Below, one piece after another: positions 13,701 through 25,139 of a stretch of 64,000 nt of DNA; the stretch's first letter is position 1; each line of letters begins with the position of its first letter. This DNA comes from Jacaranda mimosifolia (lineage: Eukaryota; Streptophyta; Magnoliopsida; Lamiales; Bignoniaceae), in NCBI GenBank assembly GCA_018894105.1, contig CM032127.1, forward strand, positions 35,794,760 through 35,858,759, read 5' to 3'. The translations under genes were made by a program, and so were the position numbers. Under the pieces are notes generated by a model. That model saw only the letters and a list, made by a program, of their open reading frames with translations, did no database searches and was not told the DNA's origin.

Positions 13701-14332
13701 AATTAAAAATTACTTTAGCTTGAAAGATTACCAAGCAACTTCTTAAAAGCATAAATTATGTCTTTTGGATTATATTCGTGTGACGGATGAAATATCATGT
13801 TAACCTCCTAAGCTTATTTCAATGAAAAATATAATGAATGAAACTAGGATTTGAAAATTGCAAATAGGGTGTATTAAATCTCAAAACAATAAGTTTATGT
13901 ACATATATGGAGGGAATTGAAGCTTCTAGTTCCTAGTACTTTTTTGGCTATTTTGTTGTGGTAAATGATGCCAATATATGTTGTTTTTTGCAGTGTCTAC
14001 ATCTTTGTTGAACGGAGTAATTTGATTGGTAATGGAAAAGGATTTTGGTGGTTTTAAGTGCTTGCATCTACAATAGAATGCAGCGTTTGTGCTTATTGAT
14101 ACTTTTCCCTTGCTTCTTCCAAGAAGTGAAATTTAAGAGATTTACATAATAGAATCTACGTTACTTGTATACTATAACATGACTAAACCAGGGCAAAGGC
14201 TATGTTGCAGAAGGTGCCGTTGTATCAGGTCTTGGAATCAAGAATTGAATTTCATTCAGAGATCCTTCAGAATTGAAGGATTGATTTTTGAAATTTGATT
14301 CTAGAGTTCCAGCCTCCAACATCTTACTTATG
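10723..14332. other. CACTA-1 internal region without a recognisable gene
   Basis: AT-rich sequence with a small tandem duplication at 12,308-12,495. Polypyrimidine-AG-like junctions (for example before 13,994) give a weak impression of an intron-bearing gene fragment, but no protein family can be recognised. It ends at the Copia-2 target site AAACC (14,333-14,337). Confidence 0.5.
12308..12495 (+). repeat. Imperfect tandem duplication, two units of about 85-100 bp
   Basis: Two adjacent copies both run from 'actcttcccaaaatgcctcc' to 'ataaatcatc(t/a)aggcttatta'. They diverge mainly in the middle by small indels. No function is apparent. Confidence 0.8.
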
Positions 14333-14337
14333 AAACC

Positions 14338-15158
14338 TGAAGGTTAGTAAGCCACTAGGATCCAATAATTAAAACTTCAAAAACTCAAATTAACTAGTGC
14401 TTGCAACCTACCAAGGATCTATTCATACTTACAATTCAGATTTAGTTAGAGATTTACCTCAAATAGCAAATTTCCAAGGTCACAAAGGTGAACACTTCAC
14501 CGATCCAGATTCTAGCAGACTCTAGCACAACTGAGAACAAGCAACTTTTGCCTTGGCTAGAATGCTCCAAAAATCATGAAAATAAATTTGGAACTTATAA
14601 ACTCCTTGATAAAGTCTCTATAAAAAATTTGGAGCAAAAACTTACCTGGATAGCTTGGAAACGATTCAGCAAGTGACTACTCTGTTCCAGTGGATCTCCA
14701 AAGCTACCAAATCAAATGCTTTGCCTCTATTGAAATGATCCACACACCAGTTGATCCTCCAAATTCCACTCACATTTATCTGGAGAACATGAGCAAAACT
14801 TCAATGGTGAAGTCCGATTTTGAGTTAGGAGAAGAAGAGAAAACAAAGCCTCACCACATGAAGCAATGTTTGAAAAAGAGTTTCTAGAGGAAAGTGTGAA
14901 TGAATCTAATTCTTCACTCCTTTTGCAAAGTGGCTGAACTCTCCCTCTCTATATCTATATATAGATGTTGAATGGTGTGATGCTAAGGTGGCATCACACC
15001 TTCCATGAGGGAGGCGGCCAAGTGGGGTGCCAAGGTAGCAAATTTGAATGCAAATCTCATTTGAATTTCATGAGCATTTTAATTTAATTTGGAATCTAAT
15101 TTCAAATTAATTAAAATGCCAATTCAAATGAACTCTTCATTTGATTCCTCCCTCCAAA
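14338..15158 (-). repeat. Copia-2 3' LTR, truncated
   Basis: About 820 bp of the LTR's 3' part. It begins (+ strand) with tgaaggttagtaagccacta, the LTR end seen also at 18,211. It includes the U3/R boundary with a TATA-like palindrome near 14,951-14,966. The U3 half with the inverted-repeat array is missing, because the LTR is joined directly to gag/protease sequence near 15,158 through a few bases of shared 'aaaat' sequence. Confidence 0.85.
14951..14966 (-). promoter_or_regulatory. LTR TATA-box region (Copia-2 3' LTR)
   Basis: The minus strand reads CTATATATAGATAT. The same motif occurs at the same place in each LTR of the family, just upstream of the conserved '(g)tgtgatg' stretch. The role as retrotransposon core promoter is inferred from position and conservation. 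Confidence 0.6.
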
Positions 15159-16249
15159 AATGGGAATTGAAATAATCTTCTTAACAAGATGAGGTACATA
15201 ATAAATCAGATCAAGTACAATGCAAGCATTCCCCATGTCCAACTTGATAAAGCCTTGGAAAGTAGCGGTAAGTCTTGTTCCATTTCCTAGGTGGAGGATC
15301 ATATCCCCTTCATGAAGACTCTTTCTTCTTTCCATTTTCAGTAACGAATTACAAAGGTGAGAACCACATGCGGTATCAAATACTCATGAGGAAGAATTAG
15401 TTGTCAAGTGTACTTTAGTAAAGTACATACCCTTCTCAAAAGTTGCAAGGTAAACTTTGCAATTTCTTTTCCAATGTCCCTTATTGCCATAATGGAAATA
15501 ACTAGCTTTGGTCTTAGCCTTTTTCTTAACCCTCCCAAAACTTTTCTCAGGTTGCTTCCCTTTGGAGGAAGAACTCTTCTTCTTCTCACCTCCCTCTTTA
15601 GGACCCCTAGGGCCCTTTGACTTGGAGGAGGATGGAAGCATAAAAGGCTTCTCTTTTCTCATAGTCGTCTCCATAGTCACAAGCGTGTTCACCAATTCAT
15701 TATTCATAAATTCTTGTTTAAACATGTTAAAGTTCATAATGAATTGATCGAACGATGGTGGCAATAACTAGAGGATCAAATCCATGTAGAGGTTGTTGTC
15801 CGTGACCACATCTAATTGTCTAAGCTTCTTGATGAGTCCTATCATCTTGAGGTCGTGATCATGGACATTAGACCCTCACTCATCCTTGATCTAAAGAGCT
15901 CCTTCGATAAAGTGAACCTTTTGTGTCTTGATTGTACACCATACAACTCTTGCAAGTGTACATACATCTCTCAAGTATGTTTCATGTGCTCATGAGTCTT
16001 TTGGAGCTCGTTAGGCATGGATGCTAACATGACACATCTAACTTGTAGATCATCATCTATAAATTTTGTGAACATTTCACAAGCTTGGTCAGTAGCGCCA
16101 TCACCGATTGTGCCCACGGGACTTCGATCAAGGACATATGTCCTCTTTTCAGAGTAAAGAATTATTTTAAGGTTTCTCAACCAATCTTAGAAGTTAGGCC
16201 CAGTGAGTTGATTGGTTTCCAAAGTAGATGCTAGTGGATTCTTAGCCAT
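15159..16249 (-). pseudogene. Copia-2 gag and start of protease region (degenerate)
   Basis: The gag start ATG is at 16,249 (MAKNPLASTLETNQLTGPN). The capsid part at 15,971-16,180 contains RNLKIILYSEKRTYVLD and a UBN2-like stretch. A nucleocapsid ORF at 15,384-15,764 has a basic SKSKGPRGPKEGGEKKKSS region. Its zinc knuckle has lost the first two cysteines (YFHYGNKGHWKRNC; both Cys became Tyr, each a single transition). At 15,160-15,335 the text DMILHLGNGTRLTATFQG... and LIYYVPHLVKKIISIP is the conserved end of the gag-protease linker of copia elements. It then breaks into LTR. Frameshifts and stops make it non-functional. The nucleocapsid part is the best preserved gag in the window. Confidence 0.9.
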
Positions 16250-18195
16250 TTCGATTGAAGATTTCAAAAATCTATAAGAGGCAAAAAAAAAGTATAAGCA
16301 TGTGATTGAATTTGATATTAAAAACATGTTTATGCTCTTTCAGGCATGTTTTCCTCCTACTATTTTATCAAATCCTTCACCCCCAAGAAGAATTCGGGAA
16401 ATCATATTTCCTAGTGAGAATCAAGATCCTAAGTACTTGCAAGTGGATCCACGACTCGTGAGATGTCCACAAACAATTGAAAGGTAATCAACTTTTACTA
16501 ATTGCATCTCATACAACTCTTGACATATTTTGCCTCACTTTTCATGTAGACCCATGACTTGTGAGACATCCATACTAATTGGTGTTAAGTCAGACCTACC
16601 AATCAAGCTTTGATTCGAGATGGGCACCACGACATCCCAAGACTCATGTGACAATTCATGGGTGTTCCCAAATCAAAGGTGCATCATATGCAAAGTATAT
16701 GATTACAACTTTCCATTATAAATGTGACCTATGACTCGTGAGGCATCACACAAACAATAGCAGGATCGACATGCCATATACTATTGGTAGAAGGCTTGGA
16801 TTAATTAAAACTCTTTTAATTTGTGTCCATTTCCACTTAATATTTGAAAAACACTTAGATACTCTAAGGGGGGGTTTTGCTTGCAAAAATCTCATTTTTT
16901 ATCTTCTTATTTAAGTTTTCTATTTCCTAAACATGCATCTCATACATCAATAAGATATGAAAAACATAAATAAGTAGATACGCCTAGCATGCTCCTAGGG
17001 TGGGATGTCCATGAGCCTAACCAAATGGTGTACTTAGAGAAATAGATACACCACCTAGTTGATTTTAAGTGGGTTGATTAAACCTAACTATTACATGAGT
17101 GTCTTCCATACATTCATGAGTCTTCAAAAGTCTCTATTCCTCCAAAGAACTTCTTTGCTCCAGCAATATTTACATAAGAAAGAAATCCTCACTCCTAGTG
17201 ATTCTACTCTCATAACAATTACAAGGTAGAAAGAAAAGGCATGCAAGCCCCTATTTAATACAACTCATTTCAACAACTTGAAATAAATAAAATTAATATT
17301 AAAGGCTCATAAACATCCCCATTCATTCGTCATCCATTCAATAATTAAATGAACAATAAATAAATCTAGAATTAACAATTAATTCCATCAATTAAATGCT
17401 AATCAAATTAACAAATAATTGGCAATGCATAACACTTATGCAACATCATGGAGATCAAATTTAACAAGATTTTAGGTGCTTCAAAAAATGTCAAACATTT
17501 TATTGAGCACTTGCACAAAATTTGAGCACCTTATATGTGTGATAGAAAACAATTTTTAGGATCAATGGAGAAACAAAAACATGTCAAAATCTTATCCCAA
17601 GCCAAAACACTCACTTCCGTGCACCATGGGTGCATGGCCTGGGCGTGCTCCCGCACAATACCTGGCAATGTGCAGCAGCATGGTGTTTTTAGCTTGAGGA
17701 TTGAGTCAATTCATTTTTGCCTCAACTTTTATGCACCAAAAAATTTAGGACACTTCCTAAATATGTTATCACATATTTTAGATGAAATTTCCATATTCAA
17801 AACAGCTTTTAAAAGTAGTAATTCAAGTGCTCAATCAAGCTTCTAAAAACTAGTTTAATTAAGAATCACATTCTTCGTGAATAACTCCAATCATATTGGA
17901 TTCAAAAATGACCAAAACACATTAAGGTCAAATTAACATGCTCTATCAACATATAACATCAATTAATTCTTAATCAATATTTAACATTAATAGCTATGAA
18001 TTAAAACATACTAATCATATGAATTAACATTTAAAATACATATTAGCATGCTTTCAATTCATCAATCAAGGAGCCACAAAATAAATTATCCAAACACTCC
18101 AATCCATCACATGAATCAAGTATTTGGATCATAAGATCAATTCATCAAATGAATCAATCAAAAAAAAAAAAAAATCCAAATCAAAACATGAAAAA
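16250..18195 (-). other. Copia-2 long 5' leader
   Basis: About 1.95 kb between primer site and gag, unusually long for a copia element. No protein family is recognised on either strand. The gag-proximal part holds four loose repeats of a motif like GACTCGTGAGACATCCA at about 16,445, 16,548, 16,636 and 16,726. The same leader sequence occurs in Copia-1 (837-1,223) and, as a short piece, in Copia-4 (56,269-56,372), so it is a property of the family and not an insertion into this copy. Confidence 0.75.
16445..16751. repeat. Leader repeats, GACTCGTGAGACATCCA-like, four copies
   Basis: Copies read approximately ccacgactcgtgagatgtcc (16,450), cccatgacttgtgagacatc (16,551), a shortened ccaagactcatgtgacaatt (16,637) and cctatgactcgtgaggcatc (16,728), about 85-100 bp apart, each near 'aatt' or 'caat'. 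Two recognisable copies remain in the Copia-1 leader near 907 and 1,012. Confidence 0.65.
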
Positions 18196-18208
18196 GGCTC
18201 CAATACCA
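18196..18208 (-). promoter_or_regulatory. Copia-2 primer binding site (tRNA-Met type)
   Basis: The minus strand reads TGGTATTGGAGCC, two bases inside the LTR end at 18,211. It resembles TGGTATCAGAGCC, the usual plant initiator-Met tRNA priming site, with two or three changes. It marks the 5' LTR and fixes the element's orientation. Confidence 0.85.
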
Positions 18209-18210
18209 CT

Positions 18211-19644
18211 TGAAGGTTAGTAAGCCACTAGGATCCAATAATTAAAACTTCAAAAGCTCAATTAACTAGTTCTTACAACCTATCAAGGATCTATTCATGA
18301 TTACAATTCAGATTTAGTTAGATATTTACCTCAAATAGCAAATTTCCAAGGTCACAAAGGTGAACACTTCACCAATCCAGATTCTGGCAAAATGGAGAAC
18401 CAGCAACTTTTGCCTCAGTTAGATTGCTCCAAAAATCACAAAAATAAATCCAGAACTTCTAAAATCCTTCAAGAAGTCTTTGCAAAAAATTTGGAGCAAA
18501 AATTCATCTGGATAGCTCAGAAAAAATTCGGCAAGTGACCACACACCAATTGATCCTCCAAATTCCACTCACTTTTAGTTGGAGAAAATGAGCAGAATGT
18601 CAATGGTGAAGGCCGATTTTGAGGTAGGAGAAGAAGAGAAAACAAAGCCTCATTACATGAAGCAATGCTTGAAAAAGAGTTTTTGGATAAAAGTGTGAAT
18701 AAATCTAATTCTTCACATCTTTTGCAAAGTGGTTGAACTCTCCCTCTGCATATCTATATATATAGATGTTGGATGGTGTGATGCCAAGATGGAATAACAC
18801 CTTCCATGAGGGGTGGCTTCCAAGAGGGATGCCAGGTGGCAAACTTGAATTCAAATCTCATTTGAATTTCATGTACATTTTAATTGAATTTGGAATCTAA
18901 TTTCAAATTAATTAAAATGCCAACTTAAATGAACTCTTCATTTGATTATTCCTTCCAAAAATAATTCTTCTCATTAATTAAATTAAATATTTTAATTTAA
19001 TTAATTTACCTTTGACTTAACTCTTAAGTCAACAAGCTTAACTCCTTAAGCTTAATTTTGTTAATTTAACTCCTTAAATTAACTTGACCAATTGATGGTC
19101 ACTTGGCACCAAATAATTAAATCCTTAATTATTGGTCTAATTTTACTCCTTAAATTATTCGATTAATTAAACACTTAAATTAATCAAGCCAAAAATTGAC
19201 CTTCAAATTAGCACCTCAAAATCGGTCACCTAAGAGTAATTTTCTAACTCTTAGAAAAATTGTTCCCTCATTTTTGGAAGCCAATTGAATATTGTGTGTG
19301 ACCTAATAGGTTCTACCATTCATTGGACATGGGCTCACAACTCCTTGTGACTTTTGAATATCATATATTAGTTTAAAACATTTTTAAACTAATCGACTCA
19401 ATTCAATTAATCTCATTAATTGAAGAGTACCTAATCTCCATAGTCGATGTCCAACCTCAAGTCTATAGAGCGCAACTAATTGGCCAAAATGAATGTTTTT
19501 GGAGAACCATTATAGCTCTACACGTACTATGCAAATACGGTCATTTCGTCTCATATCTCCCGAAAAAAGCCTAGGGCAAGATATTTATCAGCTCCCTAAT
19601 AGCTTCGATACTATGTCTCTATTCTTAACGTTCGATTCCTTTGT
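18211..19644 (-). repeat. Copia-2 5' LTR, gag-side part
   Basis: Starts with tgaaggttagtaagccac next to the primer site. It contains the TATA-like motif at 18,751-18,766 and the inverted-repeat array at about 18,965-19,195. It stops at the Copia-3 insertion (target TTTGT, 19,640-19,644) and continues at 32,792. Together the halves make about 2.15 kb. Confidence 0.9.
18751..18766 (-). promoter_or_regulatory. LTR TATA-box region (Copia-2 5' LTR)
   Basis: Minus strand CTATATATATAGATA-type motif at the conserved promoter position. In this copy it would drive the element's own transcript toward the leader. Inferred from family conservation. Confidence 0.6.
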
Positions 19645-20830
19645 TGTTGGAATAGTGCCCAGCAAGCTAATTAGATTGGCCTTGTAAAAGCTATTTCTTT
19701 GTAAAACAATCTTGATTGAATGATATTCTTTATATGACTATCTTCTTCTTATGCTTATTATTACTCCATTTGTATTTGGATGAAGCCCTTAGATCACTCA
19801 TGACTATGGGACTTAGTTTGATGACCATGGAATATGTCTCACACGGTCGTGATCTTAAATCTTCCAAGTCATAAGATCTTAAGAGACGGGGCATCTAAGA
19901 TCTGGATAAACTTGTACTAATGATATATAAATCCAAGATTTTGATATTGCTCTGTTCCATGAGCAAACGTATGAGATATGGGTGCGTATTAGTAGGTGCT
20001 TCTTAGAGAACAAAGCACTGAAGGCCTATTGGGCAATCCACTTGATAGCCGTAGTGGCAAGTCGATAATGGCAAGCTCTCTAGGTTATGCTAGTGCATAT
20101 TATCAGTCATCTGACCTGAGGATCCATGGTAATCTTGTATCTGGTCCTCATGCTTTGACTCTTCCTTGACCACTTAGCAGGTCTTTCGGGTTGAGGTTGG
20201 GTATGAGCTACTTGGCATGGAGGTTTATCAGATCTAAGATGGAATCCGACTCCTCACTTTTGTGAAGGGCTTGTGCATCTCCTATGTATTCTATAAATGA
20301 TTGATTCCAAGAAATCTTTGCGCAAGGTGGTGTGATAATTTGGAAAAGGGGTTTTTCCAAAGATGAGGTCACATAAGGGAATTGAACATTGAGAATAAAA
20401 ACATAGTATTGAGGCTATTAGAGAGCCAGCAAATATCCTACCCTATGCCTCTTTCGGGAGAGAGGAGACGGAAGGATCGTATTTGCATGGTAAGCGTAGA
20501 GTAATAATGTTTCTCAAAAATATTCATTTCGGACAACTAGTTGCGCTCCATGGGCTGGAGGTTACACCATGGAGATTAGGTACTTTTCAATTAATGAGAC
20601 TAATTGAATTGAGTTGATTAATTTAAAAGTGTTTTAAGCTAAAATAAATATATGATATTCAAAAGTCACAAGGAGTTGTGAGCCCATGTCCAATGAATGG
20701 AAGAACCTATTAGGTCACACATAAAAGCTAGTTAGCTTCCTAATTAATGGGGGAATTTTCCTAAGTGTTAGAAAATATCTCCTAATGGACTGATTTTAAG
20801 GTATCAATTTTGAAGGTCAATTTTGGCTTG

Positions 20831-21045
20831 ATTAACTTAAGTGTTAAATTAATCAACTAATTTAAGGAGTTAAATTAGACTAATAATTAAGAAGTTAATT
20901 ATTTTGTGCCAACATGACCATCAATTGGTCAAGTTAACTTAAAGAGTTAAGTTAACAAAAATCAAGCTTAAGAGTTGAGCTTGTTTGACTTAGGATTTAA
21001 GTCAAATGTTAATTAATTAAATTAAAGTGTTTAATTTATTTAATG
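20831..21045. repeat. Inverted-repeat (hairpin) array of the copia LTR, Copia-3 5' copy
   Basis: Consecutive short palindromes with 3-5 nt centres: arms around TTAAGTGTTAA, TAATTTAAGGAGTTAAATTA, AATTAAGAAGTTAATT, a GACCATCAATTGGTC stem-loop, GTTAACTTAA/TTAAGTTAAC (20,933-20,956), AGCTTAAGAGTTGAGCT, TTGACTTA/TTAAGTCAA and AATTAAA/TTTAATT. Corresponding arrays lie at about 1-190, 18,965-19,195, 24,671-24,810 with 31,901-31,980, 43,548-43,725, 52,610-52,830, 57,212-57,402, 62,105-62,330 and 63,838-64,000. Confidence 0.85.
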
Positions 21046-21253
21046 GGAAGAAAAAATTTTGGAAGAAAAATTCAAATGAAATGTTCATTTGAATTAGCAT
21101 TTTAATTAGCTTGAAATTAGATTTCAAATGTAATTAAGATGCACATGAAATTTAAATTATATTTGAATTTGCATTTGCCACCTTGGCAATGCTAGTTGGC
21201 CACCCACCTTGAGGAAGCTGTGATACCAACTTGGCATCACACCAACCTCACTC

Positions 21254-21266
21254 TATATATAGATAT
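21254..21266 (+). promoter_or_regulatory. LTR TATA-box region (Copia-3 5' LTR)
   Basis: TATATATAGATAT inside CACTCTATATATAGATATAG, followed about 30 bp on by the conserved 'gtgtgaaagaattagattc' stretch. This is the likely core promoter, from conservation in all copies. Confidence 0.65.
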
Positions 21267-21565
21267 AGTGGGTGTGATGATAGGTTATTGCAAAAAGTGT
21301 GAAAGAATTAGATTCTTTCGCAATTCCATCCAAAACTTTTTGCAAACATTGCATTCATGTGTTGAAAGCTTTGCTCTTTTCTTCTTCTTCCATACCTAAA
21401 ATCGGCCCCCGCCATAGCCTATCTCTGGTGTTATTCCATCTTATAGACTAGAGACTTTGGAAGATCTATTTGGTGTGTGGATCATATCAATAGAGGCAAA
21501 CAATTTACTTTGCTACAGTTTAGAGATCCACTTGCACAGAGTCCGATTTAGTGAATTTTTTCAAA

Positions 21566-22004
21566 CAAAATGGCTAAGAATCCATTCATATTAATTTTAG
21601 AAACCAATAAACTCACCGAGGTTTGGGGATCTCTCTCCTACATAAGACGAACAGTAGGAGATAAGTTACATAGTAGATTCACCTTGTAAAAGTTTGTGGG
21701 ATACTCTAAAGAGTCTAAGGGTTACTATTTATATGATCCCTCAGAACAAAAGGTGTTTGTTTCGAGGAACGCTACCTTTTTGGAAAGGTAATTTTTATTA
21801 GATAGAAATGGAAATGTTATTGAACTTGATGAAGTTTAAGATGATCAAAAAATCCCACAAGCGATGAAAATAAATAAGCAACAAGAGCCTCACGCACAAC
21901 CTCTAAGAAGGTCAGACCGAATTAGGAAGCAACCTAAAAGATTTGAATTTATTTATGAAATGGGCCAATTAGATAACAATCCGAAGACCTATGAGGAAAT
22001 CTAG
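21566..22004 (+). pseudogene. Copia-3 gag start fused to integrase C-terminus by deletion
   Basis: The gag opening MAKNPFILILETNKLTE runs at about 21,622 straight into VWGSLSYIRR..VGDKLHSRFTL, which is the conserved segment after the integrase core (compare VWGSLAYVRYLVGDKL in Copia-4). Next come GYSKESKGYYLYDPSEQK and the acidic linker with RRSDRIRKQPKRFEF. Capsid, nucleocapsid, protease and the catalytic integrase core are absent. In-frame stops follow. The junction sits near the shared bases around 'accgagg'. Confidence 0.88.
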
Positions 22005-22917
22005 TTGGAAATAGATTTGGGATGTTGGCTTGAAGCCATGAGATCCGAAATGGACTCCATGTACTCAAACAAAGTATGGACTTTGGTAGATTCACCAAAA
22101 GGAATAGTTCCCATTAGTTGCAAGTGGATCTATAAGCGAAAGCTTGGAGTAGATGAACAAGTGGTGACTTTTAAGGCGCGACTAGTGGCAAAGGGTTACA
22201 CTTAAAGACTCGATATCAATTTTGAGGAAACCTTTTCATCGATCACAATGCCTAAGTCCATTCGGATTCTACTTGCCATAGCCGCATATTATGACTATGA
22301 GATATTGCAAATGGACATGAAAATTGCTTTCCTCAATAGAGACATTGAAGAAGAAATCTATATGGAACAACAACAAGGTTTTACATCCAAGGAGAGTAAG
22401 CAAAAGGTTTGCAAACTCCAGAGATCCATTTATGGACTCAAACAAGCATCCTGAAATTGAAACATACGTTTTGACAAAATGGTCAAATCGTTTGGCTTTG
22501 TCTAAAATGTGTATGAACCCTGTGTATAGGAAGGCCAGTGGGAGTAATGTACAGTTTATTGTGCTTTATGTCGATGACATCCTTCTCATTGGGAATGAGG
22601 TAGGAATGTTCCAGTGTATTAAAGCATGGTTATCTATACAATTCTCCATGAAGGATTTGGGAGAAGCATCCTACCTCCTAGAAATACATATCTATAGAGA
22701 TAGATCTAAGAGGATGCTGGGGCTATCTTACACCCCATACATTGACAAGATACTAAAGAGGTTTAGTATGGAAGAATCCAAGAAGGGATTTCTTCCCATG
22801 GGACATGTCATTCGTCTCTCCAAGTCTATGGCCCCTAAGATAGAGGAAAAGAAGCGAAAGATGTCCCACATACCTTATGTCTCCGCTATTGGTAGCATAA
22901 TGTCTACAGTTTAATGT
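22005..22917 (+). pseudogene. Copia-3 reverse transcriptase (degenerate)
   Basis: Reverse transcriptase of the Ty1/copia type, which would copy element RNA into cDNA. Visible motifs in order: WLEAMRSEMDSMYSNKVWTL (22,026-22,085), CKWIYKRKLGVDEQVVTFKA, RLVAKGYT followed by a stop, QMDMKIAFLN (the first catalytic Asp, about 22,310-22,340), VCKLQRSIYGLKQAS, then after a frameshift YVDDILLIGNEVG (catalytic DD, about 22,566) and DLGEASYLLEIHIYRDRSKRMLGLS. The catalytic residues survive, but a stop at 22,203, a frameshift near 22,455 and a stop at 22,912 make it non-functional. Reading continues into RNase H. Confidence 0.93.
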
Positions 22918-23549
22918 ACAAGACCAAATGTGGCACACTCGCTAAGTGTTACCAGTAGGTTCCAATCCAATCCTAGTGAGAGTCACTGGATGGCGATAAA
23001 AGCAATCCTTAAGTACTTTAGAAAGACTAAGGACTTGTTTTTCGTATGCGGCAATGGAGAAATGAAACTAGAGAGATTTTTGGATTCAAGTTTTCAATCC
23101 GATGTAGATGACCAAAAATCCACCTCTTCATTTATATTTTGCATTAATGGCGGTATGGTGAGTTAGAATAGTTCCAAACAAGATACCACGATTGATTATA
23201 CCATAGAGGCAGAATATCTTGCTGCTTCAGAAGCTGCAAAAGAAGGTGTTTAGATGAAAAAATTTATTCAAGAGTTGAATGTAGTGCCTAGGATTGCTGA
23301 GCAGTAGTTGTCTATTATGACAACAACGGGGCAGTGGAACAAGCTAAAGAGCCAAGATCTTATCAGAATCCAAGTATATTTTGAGGTGATATCATTTGAT
23401 CCGGGAGATTATTGATAGAGGCAACATCCAAGTGGAGAAAGTTGCATTAGAAGAGAATATAGCAGATCTACTGACAAAATCCCTAACACAAAAGGTCTTT
23501 GAAGAACATCTTGAAAATATGGTCTCAAGGCCATGGGGCATTGGCTTTA
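22918..23549 (+). pseudogene. Copia-3 RNase H and C-terminus (degenerate)
   Basis: Continues the polyprotein: TRPNVAHSLSVTSRFQSNP, HWMAIKAILKYFRKTKDLFF, then DDQKSTSSFIFCINGG and, after a stop, IEAEYLAASEAAKEGV. This is the RNase H order of copia elements. The end matches Copia-5 (VVYYDNNGAV.QAKEPRS), ending with a shifted ADLLTKSLTQ. Several stops and a frameshift near 23,300. It ends just before the polypurine tract. Confidence 0.9.
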
Positions 23550-23564
23550 GGGCAAGTAAGGGAT
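23550..23564 (+). promoter_or_regulatory. Copia-3 polypurine tract
   Basis: GGGCAAGTAAGGGAT directly before the 3' LTR start, where plus-strand DNA synthesis would begin. The equivalent in Copia-5 is GGGCAAGTGGGAGAT (minus strand, 58,585-58,599), so this copy carries a few changes. Confidence 0.75.
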
Positions 23565-24815
23565 TATTGGAATAATGCCCGGCAAGCTAATTAGATTGAC
23601 CTTGTAAAAGCTATTTCTTTGTAAAATAATTTTGATTGAATGATATTGTTTATATGGTCATCTTCATCTTATGCTCATCATTACTTCACTTGCATTTGGA
23701 TAAAGCCTTTAAATCACTCATGACTATGGGACTTGGTTCGATGACCCTGGAATAAGTCTCACACGATCGTGATCTAAATCTTCTAAGTTATAGAATCTTA
23801 AGAGATGGGGCATCTAAGATCCAGATAGACTTGCACTAACGATGCATAAATTTAAGAGTTGGATATTGCTCTGCTCCATGAGCAACCGTATGAGATACGG
23901 GTGCATGTTAGTAGGTGCCTGTTAGAGAACAAGCCACTGAAGGCTCACCGAAAAATCCACTAGATAGCCATAGTGCCAAGTCGGTAGTGGCCAGTTCTCT
24001 AGTTCATGCTAGTGCATATTATTAGTCCTCTGACCTAAGGATCCATGGTAACCTTGTGTCTGGTCCTCATGCTTTGATGTTTCCTTGACCACTTAACAGG
24101 TCTTTCGGGTTGAGGTTGGGTATGAGCTACTTGGCATGGAGGTTTGTGAGATCCAAGATGGAATCCAACTCCTCACTTTTCTAAAGGGCGAGTGCATCTC
24201 CTATGTATTCTATAAATGATCGATTCTAAGAAATCCTTGCGCAAGGTGGTGTGACAATTTGGAAAAGGGGTTTTTCCAAAAATGAGGTCACACAATGGAA
24301 TCGAACATTGAGAATAGAAACATAGTATCAAGGCTATTAGGGAGTCCGCAAATACCTTGTCCTAGGCCTCTTTCGGGAGATAGGAGACGGAATGACCGTA
24401 TTTGCATAGTACGTATAGAGCTATAATAGTTCTCCAAAACCTTCATTTCATCCAATTAGTTGGGCTACATGTGATTGAGATTGGACATCGACCATGGAGA
24501 TTGGGTACTCTTCAATTAATGAAATTAATTGAATCGATTCGATTAGTGGTAGAACCTATTGGGCCACACACAAAAGCCAATTAGCTTCTAATTAATGGAG
24601 AATTTTTTCTAAGTGTTAGAAAATATCTCCTAGTGGACTGATTTTAAGGTATTGATTATGAAGGTCAATTTTGCCTTGATTAATTTAAGTGTTAAATTAA
24701 TCAATTAATCTAAGGAGTTAAATTAGACCAATAATTAAATAGTTAATTATTTGGTGCCAATATGACTATCAATTGGTCAGGTTAACTTAAAGAGTTAAGT
24801 TAATAAAAATCAAGT
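23565..24815 (+). repeat. Copia-3 3' LTR, left part
   Basis: Begins TATTGGAATAATGCCCGGCAA (terminal TG changed to TA). It runs to the CACTA-2 insertion at 24,816 within the inverted-repeat array and continues at 31,901. Together the halves make about 2.13 kb. Confidence 0.9.
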
Positions 24816-25139
24816 TACTACAACAAATTACGCTTTCAGTAATGAATAATTTCGTTACCATAAGGCTAAAATTCATTACACAAAATATTGGTAACGAATT
24901 TTTTGTTACTTAAGTTTGGTGTCCTAAAGCCTGTCACAAAAAGTCTTAGTAATGAAATTTATGGTTCGTTACGAATTATGGACTTATGGCGATGAAATGT
25001 ATCGTTACCAAAAATATGATATTAGTAACAAAACGGTATATTAGTTACAATAGATTTTTATAGCATAATGAAATATTTAGTTACTAAAACATTGGCAATT
25101 TTGTTGCATTTTATTTTTTCATTACCAATGCATAATACA

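Larger units (their letters stand above)
19645..21565 (+). repeat. Copia-3 5' LTR, 3'-truncated
   Basis: Begins TGTTGGAATAGTGCCCAGCAA. The inverted-repeat array is at about 20,831-21,045 and the TATA motif at 21,254. After 'gtgaattttttcaaac' it jumps directly to the gag ATG at about 21,571. LTR end, primer site and leader are missing. Confidence 0.88.

Noticed and set aside
11811..14332. Possible host gene exons around 12.5-14.2 kb
   Set aside because: A few splice-like signals occur, but no open reading frame of useful length or recognisable family is present on either strand.
15408..15747. Two plus-strand ORFs over the Copia-2 nucleocapsid
   Set aside because: They mirror the minus-strand gag with its zinc knuckle.
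17535..17846. Plus-strand ORF of 103 codons in the Copia-2 leader
   Set aside because: It lies antisense to the element and has no recognisable domain; I saw no counterpart in the leader pieces of Copia-1 or Copia-4, although those pieces do not cover this part.
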